64,000 nt of DNA from assembly GCA_910588035.1 (NCBI GenBank), contig CAJUPY010000002.1:62001-126000 (forward strand), in the 5' to 3' direction. Source of the stretch: an uncultured Muribaculaceae bacterium. GTDB lineage: Bacteria > Bacteroidota > Bacteroidia > Bacteroidales > Muribaculaceae. Numbering within the stretch: position 1 is the stretch's first letter; every line of letters starts with the position of its first letter. Under the pieces are notes generated by a model. The model worked only from the letters and a program-made list of their open reading frames with translations, made no database searches and was not told the DNA's origin. Shown here piece by piece: positions 1-9,260 of the stretch. The position numbers and the translations under genes are program-made.

Positions 1-1
1 C

Positions 2-553
2 TGGCCCGACAAATTTCCATATCACCCGCTGACAGTCTTCAACTGCGCCCACAACGGACGATATCTGTTCATCGACTTCTTTGTCAGATGCAACTACCTC
101 CGCGCCGTCAACTATACAAACAACTCGCCCGTAAGCGAAGACTCTTGCATCGAGTTTTTCGTCTCTCCCGCCAATGACGGACACTATTGGAACTTCGAGC
201 TAAACTGCATCGGTACTATCAACGCATCACACCGAACAGAGCGACATAATCCGACACGCCTGACAGACAGCGAACTCGATCGGGTGATCAGGTTCGCATC
301 TTGCGGTAAACGTCCGTTCAACGAACTCGAAGGCCTCTTTGCCTGGAATGTCGCTATCGCGATTCCGCTTGACCTGATCGGAGTGTGTTTCACAGGAGAC
401 CCGGTTGAAATGGCGGCAAATTTCTACAAATGTGCCTCCGGAACATCTCAGCCCCACTACCTATCGTGGAACCCGATCTCATCTGAGAAACCCGACTTCC
501 ACCGTCCCGACTGCTTCGGCAAAATCGTTCTCGACACCGACCGCTCTCTCTGA
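2..553 (+). CDS. CBM9-like carbohydrate-binding protein, C-terminal part (5' end outside window)
   Basis: The reading frame is open from base 2 to the TGA at 551-553, giving about 183 residues without a start codon, so the N-terminus lies before the window. The run of short beta-strand-like segments with FIDFFVRCNY, the acidic SEDSCIEFFVS motif, YWNFELNCIG and FAWNVAIAIPLDLIG resembles the family-9-like carbohydrate-binding fold (CBM9_2) found in stand-alone Bacteroidales proteins of about 200-230 residues. These proteins are presumed to bind sugars, but a catalytic function is not known. Family assignment is by recognition of the motif pattern, not by a search. It is transcribed in the same direction as marC but separated by 164 bases that contain a promoter. 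Confidence 0.6.
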   Translation, partial: WPDKFPYHPLTVFNCAHNGRYLFIDFFVRCNYLRAVNYTNNSPVSEDSCIEFFVSPANDGHYWNFELNCIGTINASHRTERHNPTRLTDSELDRVIRFASCGKRPFNELEGLFAWNVAIAIPLDLIGVCFTGDPVEMAANFYKCASGTSQPHYLSWNPISSEKPDFHRPDCFGKIVLDTDRSL

Positions 554-658
554 CGACCGCCCCCTGCAATGATCTGTGGGATCGCCTGTGTAATATTCAG
601 ACTGGCGGCTTTAAGATTTCCGTTCTTAGATACTCCCGCTCGGCAAAGCGCAAATAAA

Positions 659-691
659 TTTGCATTTGCACTCGACTTATTCGTATCTTTG
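659..691 (+). promoter_or_regulatory. Bacteroidota-type promoter for marC-dnaG
   Basis: TTTG at 659-662 and TATCTTTG at 684-691 are 21 bases apart and match the -33 and -7 (TAnnTTTG) consensus. The -7 element ends 26 bases before the ATG of the MarC gene. Confidence 0.6.
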
Positions 692-717
692 CATCTTACA
701 ACCAAACTATCACTCCA

Positions 718-1371
718 ATGGACGGACTGCTTCCATTCGCATTCATTTGCCTGACATCGTTCTTCACCCTGACCAATCCGCTCGGAACGATGCCGGTTTT
801 CTTGTCTATGACCAAAGGACTCGATTATGAGCAGCGCACAGGCATCATCAAACGCGCCACGATAATCTCATTCATAATTCTACTCTCCTTCACCGTCGGA
901 GGTCAGATTCTTTTCACACTGTTCGGAATCTCGACCAACGGCTTCAAGATCGCGGCCGGATTCATCATTCTGAAAATCGGATATGACATGCTCCAGGCTC
1001 AATATTCCAACACAAAATTGAAAGACGAGGAGGTCAAGGTCTATGCAAACGACATCTCGATAACCCCGCTGGCAATTCCGATGTTGTGCGGACCCGGAGC
1101 GATCGCCAACGGAATCATGTTGATGGACACCGCCGACACATGGGCCATGAAAGCGACCCTGATCGGCAGCATCGCCCTCATATATGTGATCTCATATCTG
1201 ATTCTGAGAGGATCGACAAGACTCATCAACCTTTTGGGCGAGACCGGCAATAACGTGATGATGAGACTCATGGGACTGATTCTGATGGTCATCGCCGTCG
1301 AATGTTTTGTCAGCGGACTCCGTCCGATCGTGATTGACATCATAAGAGCCGGAAACGGTCTGCCAGTGTGA
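718..1371 (+). CDS. MarC family integral membrane protein
   Basis: The 217-residue product has six hydrophobic segments (roughly residues 5-25, 45-65, 70-90, 115-135, 145-165 and 185-205) and the family signature NPLG near residue 21 in the first helix, with a second PLAIPMLCGPGAI motif around residue 122. This is the MarC/NAAT family of inner membrane proteins, whose transported substrate is not established; the old multiple-antibiotic-resistance link has not held up. Length is normal for the family. The gene ends 7 bases before dnaG, so the two are probably cotranscribed from the promoter at 659-691. Confidence 0.85.
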   Translation: MDGLLPFAFICLTSFFTLTNPLGTMPVFLSMTKGLDYEQRTGIIKRATIISFIILLSFTVGGQILFTLFGISTNGFKIAAGFIILKIGYDMLQAQYSNTKLKDEEVKVYANDISITPLAIPMLCGPGAIANGIMLMDTADTWAMKATLIGSIALIYVISYLILRGSTRLINLLGETGNNVMMRLMGLILMVIAVECFVSGLRPIVIDIIRAGNGLPV

Positions 1372-1378
1372 CACCGCC

Positions 1379-3628
1379 ATGCATAAAATAGATCAGGAAA
1401 CAGTAAGAAAAATTCTCGACACGGCCGACATTGTCGATGTTGTAAGCGATTTCGTGGCGTTGAAACGCCGCGGTGCGAACTACATCGGTCTATGTCCGTT
1501 CCACAATGAACGCACACCCTCTTTCTCTGTATCGAAATCAAAAGGCATCTGCAAATGCTTCAGTTGCGGCAAAGGCGGCTCTCCGGTCAATTTCATAATG
1601 CTACATGAGCAGATGACCTACAACGAGGCCCTGCGCTATCTCGCAAAAAAATACAACATCGAGATCAAGGAGCATGAGATGACCGAACGCGAGCGGCAGG
1701 AGGCTACCGAACGTGAGAGCATGCTCGCGATCAACGAATTTGCCCTGCTCCATTTCGAGAATAACATCGCCAACACAGATGACGGCCGCAATATCGGTCT
1801 CGCCTACTTCCGTGAACGTGGCATTAACGACGCGATGATAAGGAAATTCAGACTCGGATATGCAATCGACCGTCGTGACGACCTGCTCTCGGCAGCCCGC
1901 TCGAGAGGCTACAAAGACAAATATCTGATCGAGACCGGGCTTGTCGGCAAAACAGAACGCGGAGAGCTCTATGACCGTTTCAGGGGACGCGTCATATACC
2001 CCGTATTCACCATTTCAGGCAAGGTCGTGGCGTTTGGAGGACGCACACTCCGAACCGACAAGGTCGGCGGTAAATATGTAAATTCGCCCGAGTCGACCGT
2101 CTACCGCAAGAGCTATGAACTCTATGGTCTTTACCAGGCCAAACCGGCAATCGTCAAAAAAGACCAGTGCATCTTGGTCGAGGGATACATGGATGTCATC
2201 TCGATGTTCCAGAACGGAGTCGAAAACGTCGTCGCCTCGTCGGGCACTTCCTTGACCGAGGGGCAGATAAGACTCATTCACCGCTTCACCGACAACATCG
2301 TCGTCATTTACGACAGTGACGCCGCCGGCATCAAAGCGTCGCTGCGAGGCATAGACATGCTGCTTGCCGAGGGCATGAACGTAAAGGTGCTGAGTCTGCC
2401 CGACGGAGAAGACCCCGACTCATTCGCCCAAAGCCATTCGGCGACTGAGATAGAGGAATATCTTGCCAGGCATCAGGTCGATTTCATAAAATTCAAAACC
2501 GGCATTCTCCTTGACGGAGTCGACAACGACCCGATCAGACGCTCGAAAGTGATCTCAGACATAGTCAGATCGATTGCCGTCATTCCAAACGAGATCTCAC
2601 GCACCCTCTACATCAAGGAGTGTGCCTACTCGCTCAATGTCGATGAGCTCGTCTTGAAAAACGAGGTCGCGAAATGTATCGTCAGCCTGCGGGAGCAGGA
2701 ATACAAAAAACGGCTTCAGGAAGCAAACAGAGCTGCCGTGGCAACACGCGACACCGACAGTCGTCCGCAACAGGCAGATGCGTCAACCGTTGCTCAACAA
2801 CAACCAGAAGAGACACCGGCGGCGGTCGATACGCCCGAATACCACGTGTCGGGTGATATTGCAACGACACGCGACGAAGCCTCACTGCTCGAGCCGTTTG
2901 AACGGCAGGTTCTGCGCTATGTCGTCAAGTATGGCATGATGCCGATCGACGACCAGGTGCAGGACGGCGAACCGCCCTACCGTGTGATCGATTTCGTCCG
3001 CGAAGAACTCGACAGCGACTCAATCACATTCAAAAACGGCAACTATGCCCACCTTCTCGAAATGGCAGTCAGACTATGCGACAGCTGGCCTGCCGACGAG
3101 GAATCAAACCGTGCTCGGTATCTTGCAGAACGCGATCGGGAGTGGACCGACGGCCTTGCTGAGATAAAATCACAGGCCGATACCCTTGCCGACATAACCG
3201 CACGCGAGCAACAACTGAAGTCGAGGTGTGACGAACGATATGCCCGTAAGACCGAGGAATACGCGATGAACTACATCGAGCGCATTCTGTCATCATCGCC
3301 CGATGACAGTGCCCGCCAACTCACAATTGAGTTGGTGACCGACCGCCACACACTGAGCAAGATCCACACCAAATTCGCCCATGTCGAGGAAGAGAAAGAC
3401 ATTCTGAAACGGTTGGTTCCGAGAGCGATCTACGAATTGCGAAACGCAATTCTCCAGAACTCTATCAGGTCGGTCGCCGAAGAGATAAAACTGGTTTACT
3501 CACAAACCCCCGACGACATGGAAAAGATCGGACATCTGATGATGCGCATGGCAAAAATGAAACAGCTCGAGTCGGAATTCGCAAAAATCATGGGCGACCG
3601 TGTCGTCATGCCGGTCAAGCGCAGATAA
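1379..3628 (+). CDS. dnaG: DNA primase
   Basis: DnaG makes the RNA primers for chromosomal replication. The 749-residue product starts with a CHC2 zinc-binding domain (Cys39, His42, Cys60, Cys63), followed by the RNA-polymerase core with the TOPRIM acidic motifs VEGYMD near residue 267 and YDSDAAG near residue 311. A Gln/Thr/Pro-rich linker at about residues 465-495 leads to a long C-terminal region that should contain the DnaB-interaction helices. At 749 residues it is longer than the roughly 580-660 usual in other phyla; the surplus is in the linker and C-terminal part, as is common in Bacteroidales. dnaB lies about 28 kb away in the same window. Confidence 0.95.
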   Translation: MHKIDQETVRKILDTADIVDVVSDFVALKRRGANYIGLCPFHNERTPSFSVSKSKGICKCFSCGKGGSPVNFIMLHEQMTYNEALRYLAKKYNIEIKEHEMTERERQEATERESMLAINEFALLHFENNIANTDDGRNIGLAYFRERGINDAMIRKFRLGYAIDRRDDLLSAARSRGYKDKYLIETGLVGKTERGELYDRFRGRVIYPVFTISGKVVAFGGRTLRTDKVGGKYVNSPESTVYRKSYELYGLYQAKPAIVKKDQCILVEGYMDVISMFQNGVENVVASSGTSLTEGQIRLIHRFTDNIVVIYDSDAAGIKASLRGIDMLLAEGMNVKVLSLPDGEDPDSFAQSHSATEIEEYLARHQVDFIKFKTGILLDGVDNDPIRRSKVISDIVRSIAVIPNEISRTLYIKECAYSLNVDELVLKNEVAKCIVSLREQEYKKRLQEANRAAVATRDTDSRPQQADASTVAQQQPEETPAAVDTPEYHVSGDIATTRDEASLLEPFERQVLRYVVKYGMMPIDDQVQDGEPPYRVIDFVREELDSDSITFKNGNYAHLLEMAVRLCDSWPADEESNRARYLAERDREWTDGLAEIKSQADTLADITAREQQLKSRCDERYARKTEEYAMNYIERILSSSPDDSARQLTIELVTDRHTLSKIHTKFAHVEEEKDILKRLVPRAIYELRNAILQNSIRSVAEEIKLVYSQTPDDMEKIGHLMMRMAKMKQLESEFAKIMGDRVVMPVKRR

Positions 3629-3699
3629 CCGCAACCGTTCCCGAATTTTACGTTAATATTCTTTAACACTTATATATATCGGAAGCCCGATAAAATCCC

Positions 3700-3707
3700 T
3701 AAATTTG
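3700..3707 (+). promoter_or_regulatory. putative -7 element for the mutAB operon
   Basis: TAAATTTG matches TAnnTTTG 56 bases upstream of the mutA ATG. No good -33 TTTG is present at the expected distance, so the site is supported only by the -7 match and its location. Confidence 0.4.
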
Positions 3708-3763
3708 TGGATTGATTATCTTAACGATTACAACCAACTCTAATACATAATCATTTACCAATC

Positions 3764-5614
3764 ATGGCAGAAAAGAAAGAAAAATTGTTCGAACAATTTC
3801 CGGCAGTGACCACTGAAGAGTGGCGTGCCAAAGTGGACGCCGACCTCAAGGGTGTTCCATTTGAAAAGAAATTGGTCTGGAGAACAAACGAAGGCTTCAA
3901 TGTTCAGCCGATGTACCGCGCAGAGGACATAGCCGACCTCAAGACAACCGATTCGCTTCCGGGCGAATATCCCTATGTTCGCGGCACACGCGACAACAAC
4001 GACTGGCTGACCCGTCAGACGATCATCGCGCCAACCCCGGCAGAAGCCAACGCCATCGCTCTTGATGTTCTGACAAAAGGAGTCAACTCACTCGGTTTCA
4101 AGATTGAAGAACCGACCGCCGAGACTATCGAGACTCTTCTCAAAGACATCAATCTCGCCGAAGTCGAGGTTAACTTCAGCTGCTGCCCCAGAAAGGCAGT
4201 GGAACTCGCCGAGGTGCTTGTCGCATACATCAAGAAAAACAATGCCGAGAAAACATTCCGCGGCTCAATCGACTACAATCCTCTGAAACCCGCCCTTCGT
4301 CACGGCAAGACCATTCCCGCATTCGCTGTCGAGAATGCTGTCAAGCTGATCGAGGTTACCAAAGAAATTGACAACCTACGCACGATCGGCGTTGACTCAG
4401 TCATGTTCAACACCGCCGGTGCCTACATCTATCAGGAACTCGGCTATGCATTGTCATGGGGTGCCGAATGGCTCACCGCGCTGACCGAAGCAGGTGTTTC
4501 TGCCACAGAAGCCGCATGCAGCATCAAATTCAACATGGGCATCTCGTCGAACTATTTCATGGAACTGGCAAAATTCCGTGCCGCACGCATGCTCTGGGCC
4601 CAGATCGTCGAGCAATACAAACCCGACTGCAAATGCGCGGCCAAGATGATGGTCCACGCCTCAACCTCGCTTTTCAACCAAACGATCTACGACGCACATG
4701 TCAACCTTCTCCGCAGCCAGACTGAAGCCATGTCGGCCGCTCTGGCAGGTGTTGACTCGATCACAGTAGTTCCGTTTGACACACCCTACAAGACTCCCGA
4801 CGCATTTTCAGAGAGAATCGCCCGCAACCAGCAGTTCCTTCTCAAAGAAGAAAGCCACCTCGACAAAGTCGTCGACCCCGCCGGCGGTTCATACTATGTC
4901 GAGACCCTCACAGTCTCCATAGCCAGAGAAGCTTGGAAACTCTTCCTTGAAGTTCAGGAGAAGGGCGGTTTCTTCGCCATGGTCAATGAAGGCCTCGTTC
5001 AGGCTGCCGTCAACGAATCGGGCAACAAACGCCACGCCGACATGGCACGCCGCAAAGAGATCTTGCTCGGAACCAACCAATATCCCAACTTCAACGAGAC
5101 CGCCCTCGAGAAAATCGAAAAAGAGGGCTGTGGTTGCGGTTGCGGCTGTAATGAGCAGGGTGAAGCCACAAAATCACTCTCTACCAAACGTCAGGCAAGC
5201 GACTTCGAGGAACTGCGTCTGGCAACAGAAAAAGCGTCAAACCGACCGAAGGTGTTCATGCTCACTATCGGAAACCTGGCGATGAGACTCGCCCGTGCCC
5301 AGTTCTCAAGCAACTTCTTCGGCTGCGCCGGATATGAAATCATAGACAACATCGGTTTCGACACTGTAGCCGCCGGCATCGAGGCAGCTCTTGCCAAAGA
5401 GGCCGACATCGTCGTTCTATGCTCAAGCGATGACGAATATGCCACCTACGCCCCCGAAGCGTTCAAAGCCCTTGGAGGCAAAGCCGAATTTGTCGTGGCC
5501 GGAGCCCCCGCCTGCACCGAAGAACTTCAGGCCCAGGGCATCACAAACTTCATTCATGTCCGCAGCAACGTGCTCGACACTCTCCGCGCGTTCAATGCCA
5601 AACTTCTTAAATAA
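3764..5614 (+). CDS. mutA: methylmalonyl-CoA mutase small (beta) subunit
   Basis: This is the non-catalytic partner of MutB in the adenosylcobalamin-dependent mutase that interconverts succinyl-CoA and methylmalonyl-CoA, used by gut Bacteroidota to make propionate. The 616-residue product has the TIM-barrel half (about 30-430) and a degenerate B12-domain half (about 490-616). The C-terminal half lacks the cobalamin-ligating DxHxxG motif, as expected for a small subunit. An unusual CxCxCxC run (Cys456, 458, 460, 462) lies in the linker between the halves. mutB begins 6 bases after the stop, so the subunits are translated from one message. Confidence 0.93.
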   Translation: MAEKKEKLFEQFPAVTTEEWRAKVDADLKGVPFEKKLVWRTNEGFNVQPMYRAEDIADLKTTDSLPGEYPYVRGTRDNNDWLTRQTIIAPTPAEANAIALDVLTKGVNSLGFKIEEPTAETIETLLKDINLAEVEVNFSCCPRKAVELAEVLVAYIKKNNAEKTFRGSIDYNPLKPALRHGKTIPAFAVENAVKLIEVTKEIDNLRTIGVDSVMFNTAGAYIYQELGYALSWGAEWLTALTEAGVSATEAACSIKFNMGISSNYFMELAKFRAARMLWAQIVEQYKPDCKCAAKMMVHASTSLFNQTIYDAHVNLLRSQTEAMSAALAGVDSITVVPFDTPYKTPDAFSERIARNQQFLLKEESHLDKVVDPAGGSYYVETLTVSIAREAWKLFLEVQEKGGFFAMVNEGLVQAAVNESGNKRHADMARRKEILLGTNQYPNFNETALEKIEKEGCGCGCGCNEQGEATKSLSTKRQASDFEELRLATEKASNRPKVFMLTIGNLAMRLARAQFSSNFFGCAGYEIIDNIGFDTVAAGIEAALAKEADIVVLCSSDDEYATYAPEAFKALGGKAEFVVAGAPACTEELQAQGITNFIHVRSNVLDTLRAFNAKLLK

Positions 5615-5620
5615 ACGATC

Positions 5621-7753
5621 ATGAAACCCGATTTCAAAACCATCGATATAACAGCCGACGCATTTGCAGCTCCCGCAGCCGCCCCCGCAGCCGGCGAAAA
5701 CTGGCTTACTCCGGAACTGATTCCCGTGAAGCCGGTCTACACCAAAGAAGATCTTCAGGGCATGGAACACCTGAATTATGTCGCAGGTATTCCCCCGTTC
5801 CTCCGCGGACCGTACAGCGGCATGTATGCCATGCGTCCCTGGACAATCCGCCAATATGCTGGCTTCTCGACCGCAGCCGAGTCAAACGCGTTCTACCGCC
5901 GCAACCTTGCGTCGGGACAGAAAGGACTGTCGGTCGCTTTTGACCTTGCCACACACCGCGGTTACGATGCCGACCACGAACGTGTAGTCGGTGACGTCGG
6001 TAAAGCCGGTGTGTCAATCTGCTCTATCGAAGACATGAAAGTTCTGTTCGACGGAATTCCGTTGAACAAGATGTCTGTGTCAATGACCATGAACGGTGCC
6101 GTTCTTCCCGTTCTCGCCTTCTACATCAACGCCGGTCTGGAACAGGGCGCGAAACTTGAGGAGATGGCCGGTACGATCCAGAACGACATTCTGAAAGAGT
6201 TCATGGTCCGCAACACCTATATCTATCCGCCGGAATTCTCGATGAGAATCATCGCCGACATCTTCGAGTACACCTCGCAGAACATGCCCAAGTTCAACTC
6301 GATCTCAATTTCAGGATACCACATGCAGGAAGCAGGCGCGACATGTGACATCGAGCTCGCCTACACCCTCGCCGACGGACTCGAATATCTGAGAGCCGGT
6401 GTCAATGCCGGAATGGACATCGACGCGTTCGCACCCCGTCTGTCATTCTTCTGGGCTATCGGCATGAACTTCTTCATGGAGATCGCCAAGATGCGTGCTG
6501 CACGCATGCTCTGGGCCAAGATCGTCAAGCAGTTCAACCCGAAGAACCCGAAATCGCTCGCGTTGCGCACCCACTCGCAGACATCGGGCTGGTCGCTTAC
6601 CGAACAGGATCCGTTCAACAACGTCGGCCGCACATGTATCGAGGCTATGGGCGCAGCACTCGGCCACACCCAGTCGCTCCACACCAACGCACTCGACGAG
6701 GCTATCGCGCTTCCGACCGACTTCTCGGCCCGCATTGCCCGCAACACCCAGATCTACATTCAGGAAGAGACATATATCACCAAGGAGATCGATCCGTGGG
6801 CAGGTTCATACTATGTCGAGTCTCTGACCAACGAGATCGCACACCGCGCATGGGAACACATTCAGGAAATCGAGAAACTCGGCGGAATGGCCAAGGCTAT
6901 CGAGACCGGTCTTCCCAAACTCCGCATCGAGGAAGCAGCAGCCAGAACACAGGCACGCATCGACTCAGGCCGACAGACAATCGTCGGTATCAACAAATAT
7001 CGTCTCGACCATGAAGATCCGATCGACATTCTCGAGATCGACAACACAGAGGTACGCAACGAGCAGATCGCACGTTTGAACGAACTCAAGGGCGAACGCG
7101 ACGAAGCCGCTGTCAAGAAAGCTCTCGAAGCTATCACCGAGTGTGTCCGCACCAAGGAAGGCAACCTGCTCGACCTCGCTGTCAAGGCAGCCGGTCTGCG
7201 TGCCACCCTCGGCGAGATTTCCGATGCCTGTGAAGAGGTTGTCGGACGTTATAAAGCTGTCATCAGAACAATTTCAGGAGTGTATTCAAGCGAAACAAAA
7301 GAAGACCCGAACTTCAAGAAAGCTCAGGCTATGTGTGAGGAATTCGTCAAGAAAGAAGGACGTCAGCCTCGCATCATGATTGCAAAAATGGGACAGGACG
7401 GTCACGACCGCGGTGCAAAGGTTGTGGCAACCGGATATGCCGACTGCGGTTTCGACGTCGACATGGGTCCCTTGTTCCAAACCCCGGCAGAAGCAGCCCG
7501 TCAGGCTGTCGAGAACGATGTTCACATTCTTGGTGTCTCATCGCTTGCGGCAGGTCACAAGACCCTCATTCCGCAGGTGATCGAAGAACTCAAGAAACTC
7601 GGACGCGAGGATATTCTCGTGACTGCAGGCGGTGTCATACCGGCTCAGGACTACGATTTCCTTTACAAGGCAGGTGTTGCAGCGATCTTCGGTCCCGGCA
7701 CCCGCATTCCTGACTCTGCCATCAAGATGCTCGAAATCATGATGGCCGAATAA
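5621..7753 (+). CDS. mutB: methylmalonyl-CoA mutase large (alpha) subunit
   Basis: This is the catalytic subunit of the B12-dependent mutase. The 710-residue product has an N-terminal substrate-binding TIM barrel (about 50-560, with GLSVAFDLATHRGYD near residue 105) and a C-terminal cobalamin domain carrying the base-off/His-on ligand motif DxHxxG as Asp593, His595 and Gly598, followed by GVSSLAAGHKTL. Length is that of standard MutB/Sbm proteins. It is the last gene of the mutAB operon and is followed 19 bases later by a strong intrinsic terminator. No methylmalonyl-CoA epimerase, decarboxylase or MeaB chaperone gene is adjacent. Confidence 0.96.
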   Translation: MKPDFKTIDITADAFAAPAAAPAAGENWLTPELIPVKPVYTKEDLQGMEHLNYVAGIPPFLRGPYSGMYAMRPWTIRQYAGFSTAAESNAFYRRNLASGQKGLSVAFDLATHRGYDADHERVVGDVGKAGVSICSIEDMKVLFDGIPLNKMSVSMTMNGAVLPVLAFYINAGLEQGAKLEEMAGTIQNDILKEFMVRNTYIYPPEFSMRIIADIFEYTSQNMPKFNSISISGYHMQEAGATCDIELAYTLADGLEYLRAGVNAGMDIDAFAPRLSFFWAIGMNFFMEIAKMRAARMLWAKIVKQFNPKNPKSLALRTHSQTSGWSLTEQDPFNNVGRTCIEAMGAALGHTQSLHTNALDEAIALPTDFSARIARNTQIYIQEETYITKEIDPWAGSYYVESLTNEIAHRAWEHIQEIEKLGGMAKAIETGLPKLRIEEAAARTQARIDSGRQTIVGINKYRLDHEDPIDILEIDNTEVRNEQIARLNELKGERDEAAVKKALEAITECVRTKEGNLLDLAVKAAGLRATLGEISDACEEVVGRYKAVIRTISGVYSSETKEDPNFKKAQAMCEEFVKKEGRQPRIMIAKMGQDGHDRGAKVVATGYADCGFDVDMGPLFQTPAEAARQAVENDVHILGVSSLAAGHKTLIPQVIEELKKLGREDILVTAGGVIPAQDYDFLYKAGVAAIFGPGTRIPDSAIKMLEIMMAE

Positions 7754-8387
7754 ACCGGCTAATAAATCTTTTAAAAGGGGTTGCATTTCTGATGCAACCC
7801 CTTTTGTCATTTTCAGGAACGTGCATAAGCTTTCCTGATATATGTAGCCGTGTGCCATCAACAGACGGCATGACTTCGGCAGAACCAAAACTGTTACAGC
7901 CGAAAGTATACCACAACGTGGTCATCGATAACACACATTGTTTGTTGGTATTGTGCGTCACAGAGCCAGGTTGGAGATCCGGTTCAGGGTTGTCATGAGA
8001 TTGCTTCGGATTGTAGGGCTCGCCACGCAGAATTGATTTCAGGGCATCGGGATTGAGTTGGTAGTGATCTTTCCGGTCGATTACCGTGAGGTCGAGGTAG
8101 CCGAGGGCGACGAGAGTGTCGACGGCGTCGAAGTGGCTGTCGTTCCAGCGCAGGTAGTAGGTGCAGGTGTGGTCATAGAGTTTGCAGAGGTCGACCGGCG
8201 CGTGTCTCCACCGGTAGAAGAGGGCGATGAAGACTGCCTGAAGGGGTGTCAGGGAGAGACGGCCGGTGAGGAGCGCGATCTCGTCGGCGTGCTCGTCGAT
8301 GAAGAAGGTGCTGAGTCCGGTGTAGGGTGAACGGGTGGCGATGTCGTGCATGGCCAGGGCGATTTGTTGGGTGGGTGTATGTTCCAT
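7737..8387 (-). pseudogene. truncated reverse-strand gene, N-terminal fragment only
   Basis: The reverse frame from 8387 is open for 216 codons, but only about the first 140 (down to roughly 7960) look protein-like: a helical N-terminus with LSLTPLQAVFIALF near residue 44 and a winged-helix-like DTLVALGYLDLTV near residue 88. This pattern recalls the N-terminal domain of a roughly 700-residue AAA-family ATPase common in Bacteroidales, though I cannot confirm that. The remaining codons read back through the mutB terminator and past the mutB stop, so they are not genuine coding sequence. A good -7 element sits just upstream. Best explained as a gene whose 3' three-quarters were deleted; a real short protein of unknown function is the alternative. 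Confidence 0.5.
7773..7810 (+). terminator. intrinsic terminator of mutAB
   Basis: Arms 7773-7786 and 7792-7805 are perfect complements (14 bp, A-rich foot, loop of 5 bases), so the stem ends in a T run at 7802-7805. It is nearly symmetric and could also stop reverse transcription from the truncated gene at 7960-8387. Confidence 0.88.
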
Positions 8388-8403
8388 AGTGAGTTTTTTG
8401 TGG

Positions 8404-8411
8404 CAAAGGTA
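8404..8411 (-). promoter_or_regulatory. -7 element of the truncated gene
   Basis: The reverse-strand TACCTTTG matches TAnnTTTG 16 bases upstream of the ATG at 8387. It supports that start and suggests that the fragment is still transcribed. No clear -33 is visible. Confidence 0.4.
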
Positions 8412-8518
8412 AGGTGTGGTGGTGGGGTGTGCGACGGAAAGTTATGGGATTTTCTGTGGGACGGAAATGGGAAATGTGGCTGAAATGGGCGGGAAATATA
8501 GTGGAAGACAGGGAGTTA

Positions 8519-9100
8519 GGAGCGAACTGTGATTTAATCGGCGTCCTTGGCCGGACGCCACTTCTTTGGTTTGTGTCTGAGCCGGGCACGCCTAACGGCG
8601 TACCGCGGTTACCGGGGAATCGTCGGCCTGGCCGGACGACATCGGTGGGGTGACAGATGGAAGCGATGCCTGGCGGACGACCTCGGTGGGGTGACTGGCG
8701 GATGAAAATAGGTGGGGAACGGGATGTGATTTAATCGGCGTCCTTAAATCGGACGCCACATCTTTGGTCAGTGACTTGCCGGGCACGCCTAACGGCGTAC
8801 CGCGGTTACTGAGGAATCGTCGTCCTGGCCGGACGACCTAGGTGTGGCGACTGGTGGAAGCGATACATGGAGGACGACATCGGTGGAGCGACCGGCGGAT
8901 GAAATAGGTGTGGAACGGGCTGTGGAGCAATCGGCGTCCTTGACCAGACGCCATATCTTTGGTTTGTGTCTGGCCGGGCACGCCTGAAGGCGTACCGCGT
9001 TTACCGGGGAATCATCGGCCTGGCAGGACGACATGGGTGAAAACGACATCATATGACGGACGACATCGGTTGAGTGACCGGAGCATGAGCATGGGTGGAT
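8519..9100. repeat. three tandem ~196-bp repeats with conserved hairpins
   Basis: Three direct copies start near 8519, 8716 and 8912; anchor words recur at 8540, 8737 and 8933 and at 8581, 8778 and 8973, giving periods of 197, then 196 or 195. Each copy has three inverted repeats in the same order: GGCGTCC/GGACGCC (8540-8559, 8737-8757, 8933-8952), ACGCC/GGCGT (8588-8601 and equivalents) and a GTCG..CGAC pair (perfect 7-bp arms in copy 2). The second hairpin keeps its stem while its loop changes from TAAC to TGAA in copy 3. Each copy also has an internal 41-bp sub-repeat (8635 and 8676 in copy 1). No convincing gene lies in 8412-9184. Function unknown; a structured RNA, protein-binding array or REP-like element are possibilities. 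Confidence 0.85.
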
Positions 9101-9184
9101 AAACAGTGCTGTAGGTCTATCAGTGTCATGACGTCCTCTGGAAGTTACGGTCAGTCAATGAATGACTAAGGTGTGAGAGGAGAT

Positions 9185-9230
9185 AAAACACTAATGGCTG
9201 TGTCTGGAATGACACAGCCATTAGTGTTTT
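9185..9230. terminator. long symmetric intrinsic terminator
   Basis: Arms 9185-9204 and 9211-9230 are perfectly complementary over 20 bp with a 6-base loop, and the outer bases are A4/T4. It sits 30 bases downstream of the reverse-strand OmpH-like gene and can terminate in both directions, separating it from the repeat array. Confidence 0.88.
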
Positions 9231-9260
9231 TGTTGTGTGTGATGAAATGGAAAGTGAGGA

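Noticed and set aside
3629..3763. Cobalamin riboswitch upstream of the B12-dependent mutase
   Set aside because: The interval is only 135 bases, A/T-rich, without a B12-box-like sequence or the expected helices.
8414..9052. Short frames within the hairpin repeats (8414-8653 forward; 8592-8786 and 8789-9052 reverse) whose reverse products share a DDSPVTAVRR-like ending
   Set aside because: The shared ending follows from the repeated DNA. Frames differ between copies, have no ribosome-binding or promoter context and no recognisable domain; the hairpins explain the conservation better.
8519..9100. CRISPR array
   Set aside because: Units are about 196 bp with similarity throughout rather than short identical repeats with unique spacers, and there are no cas genes.
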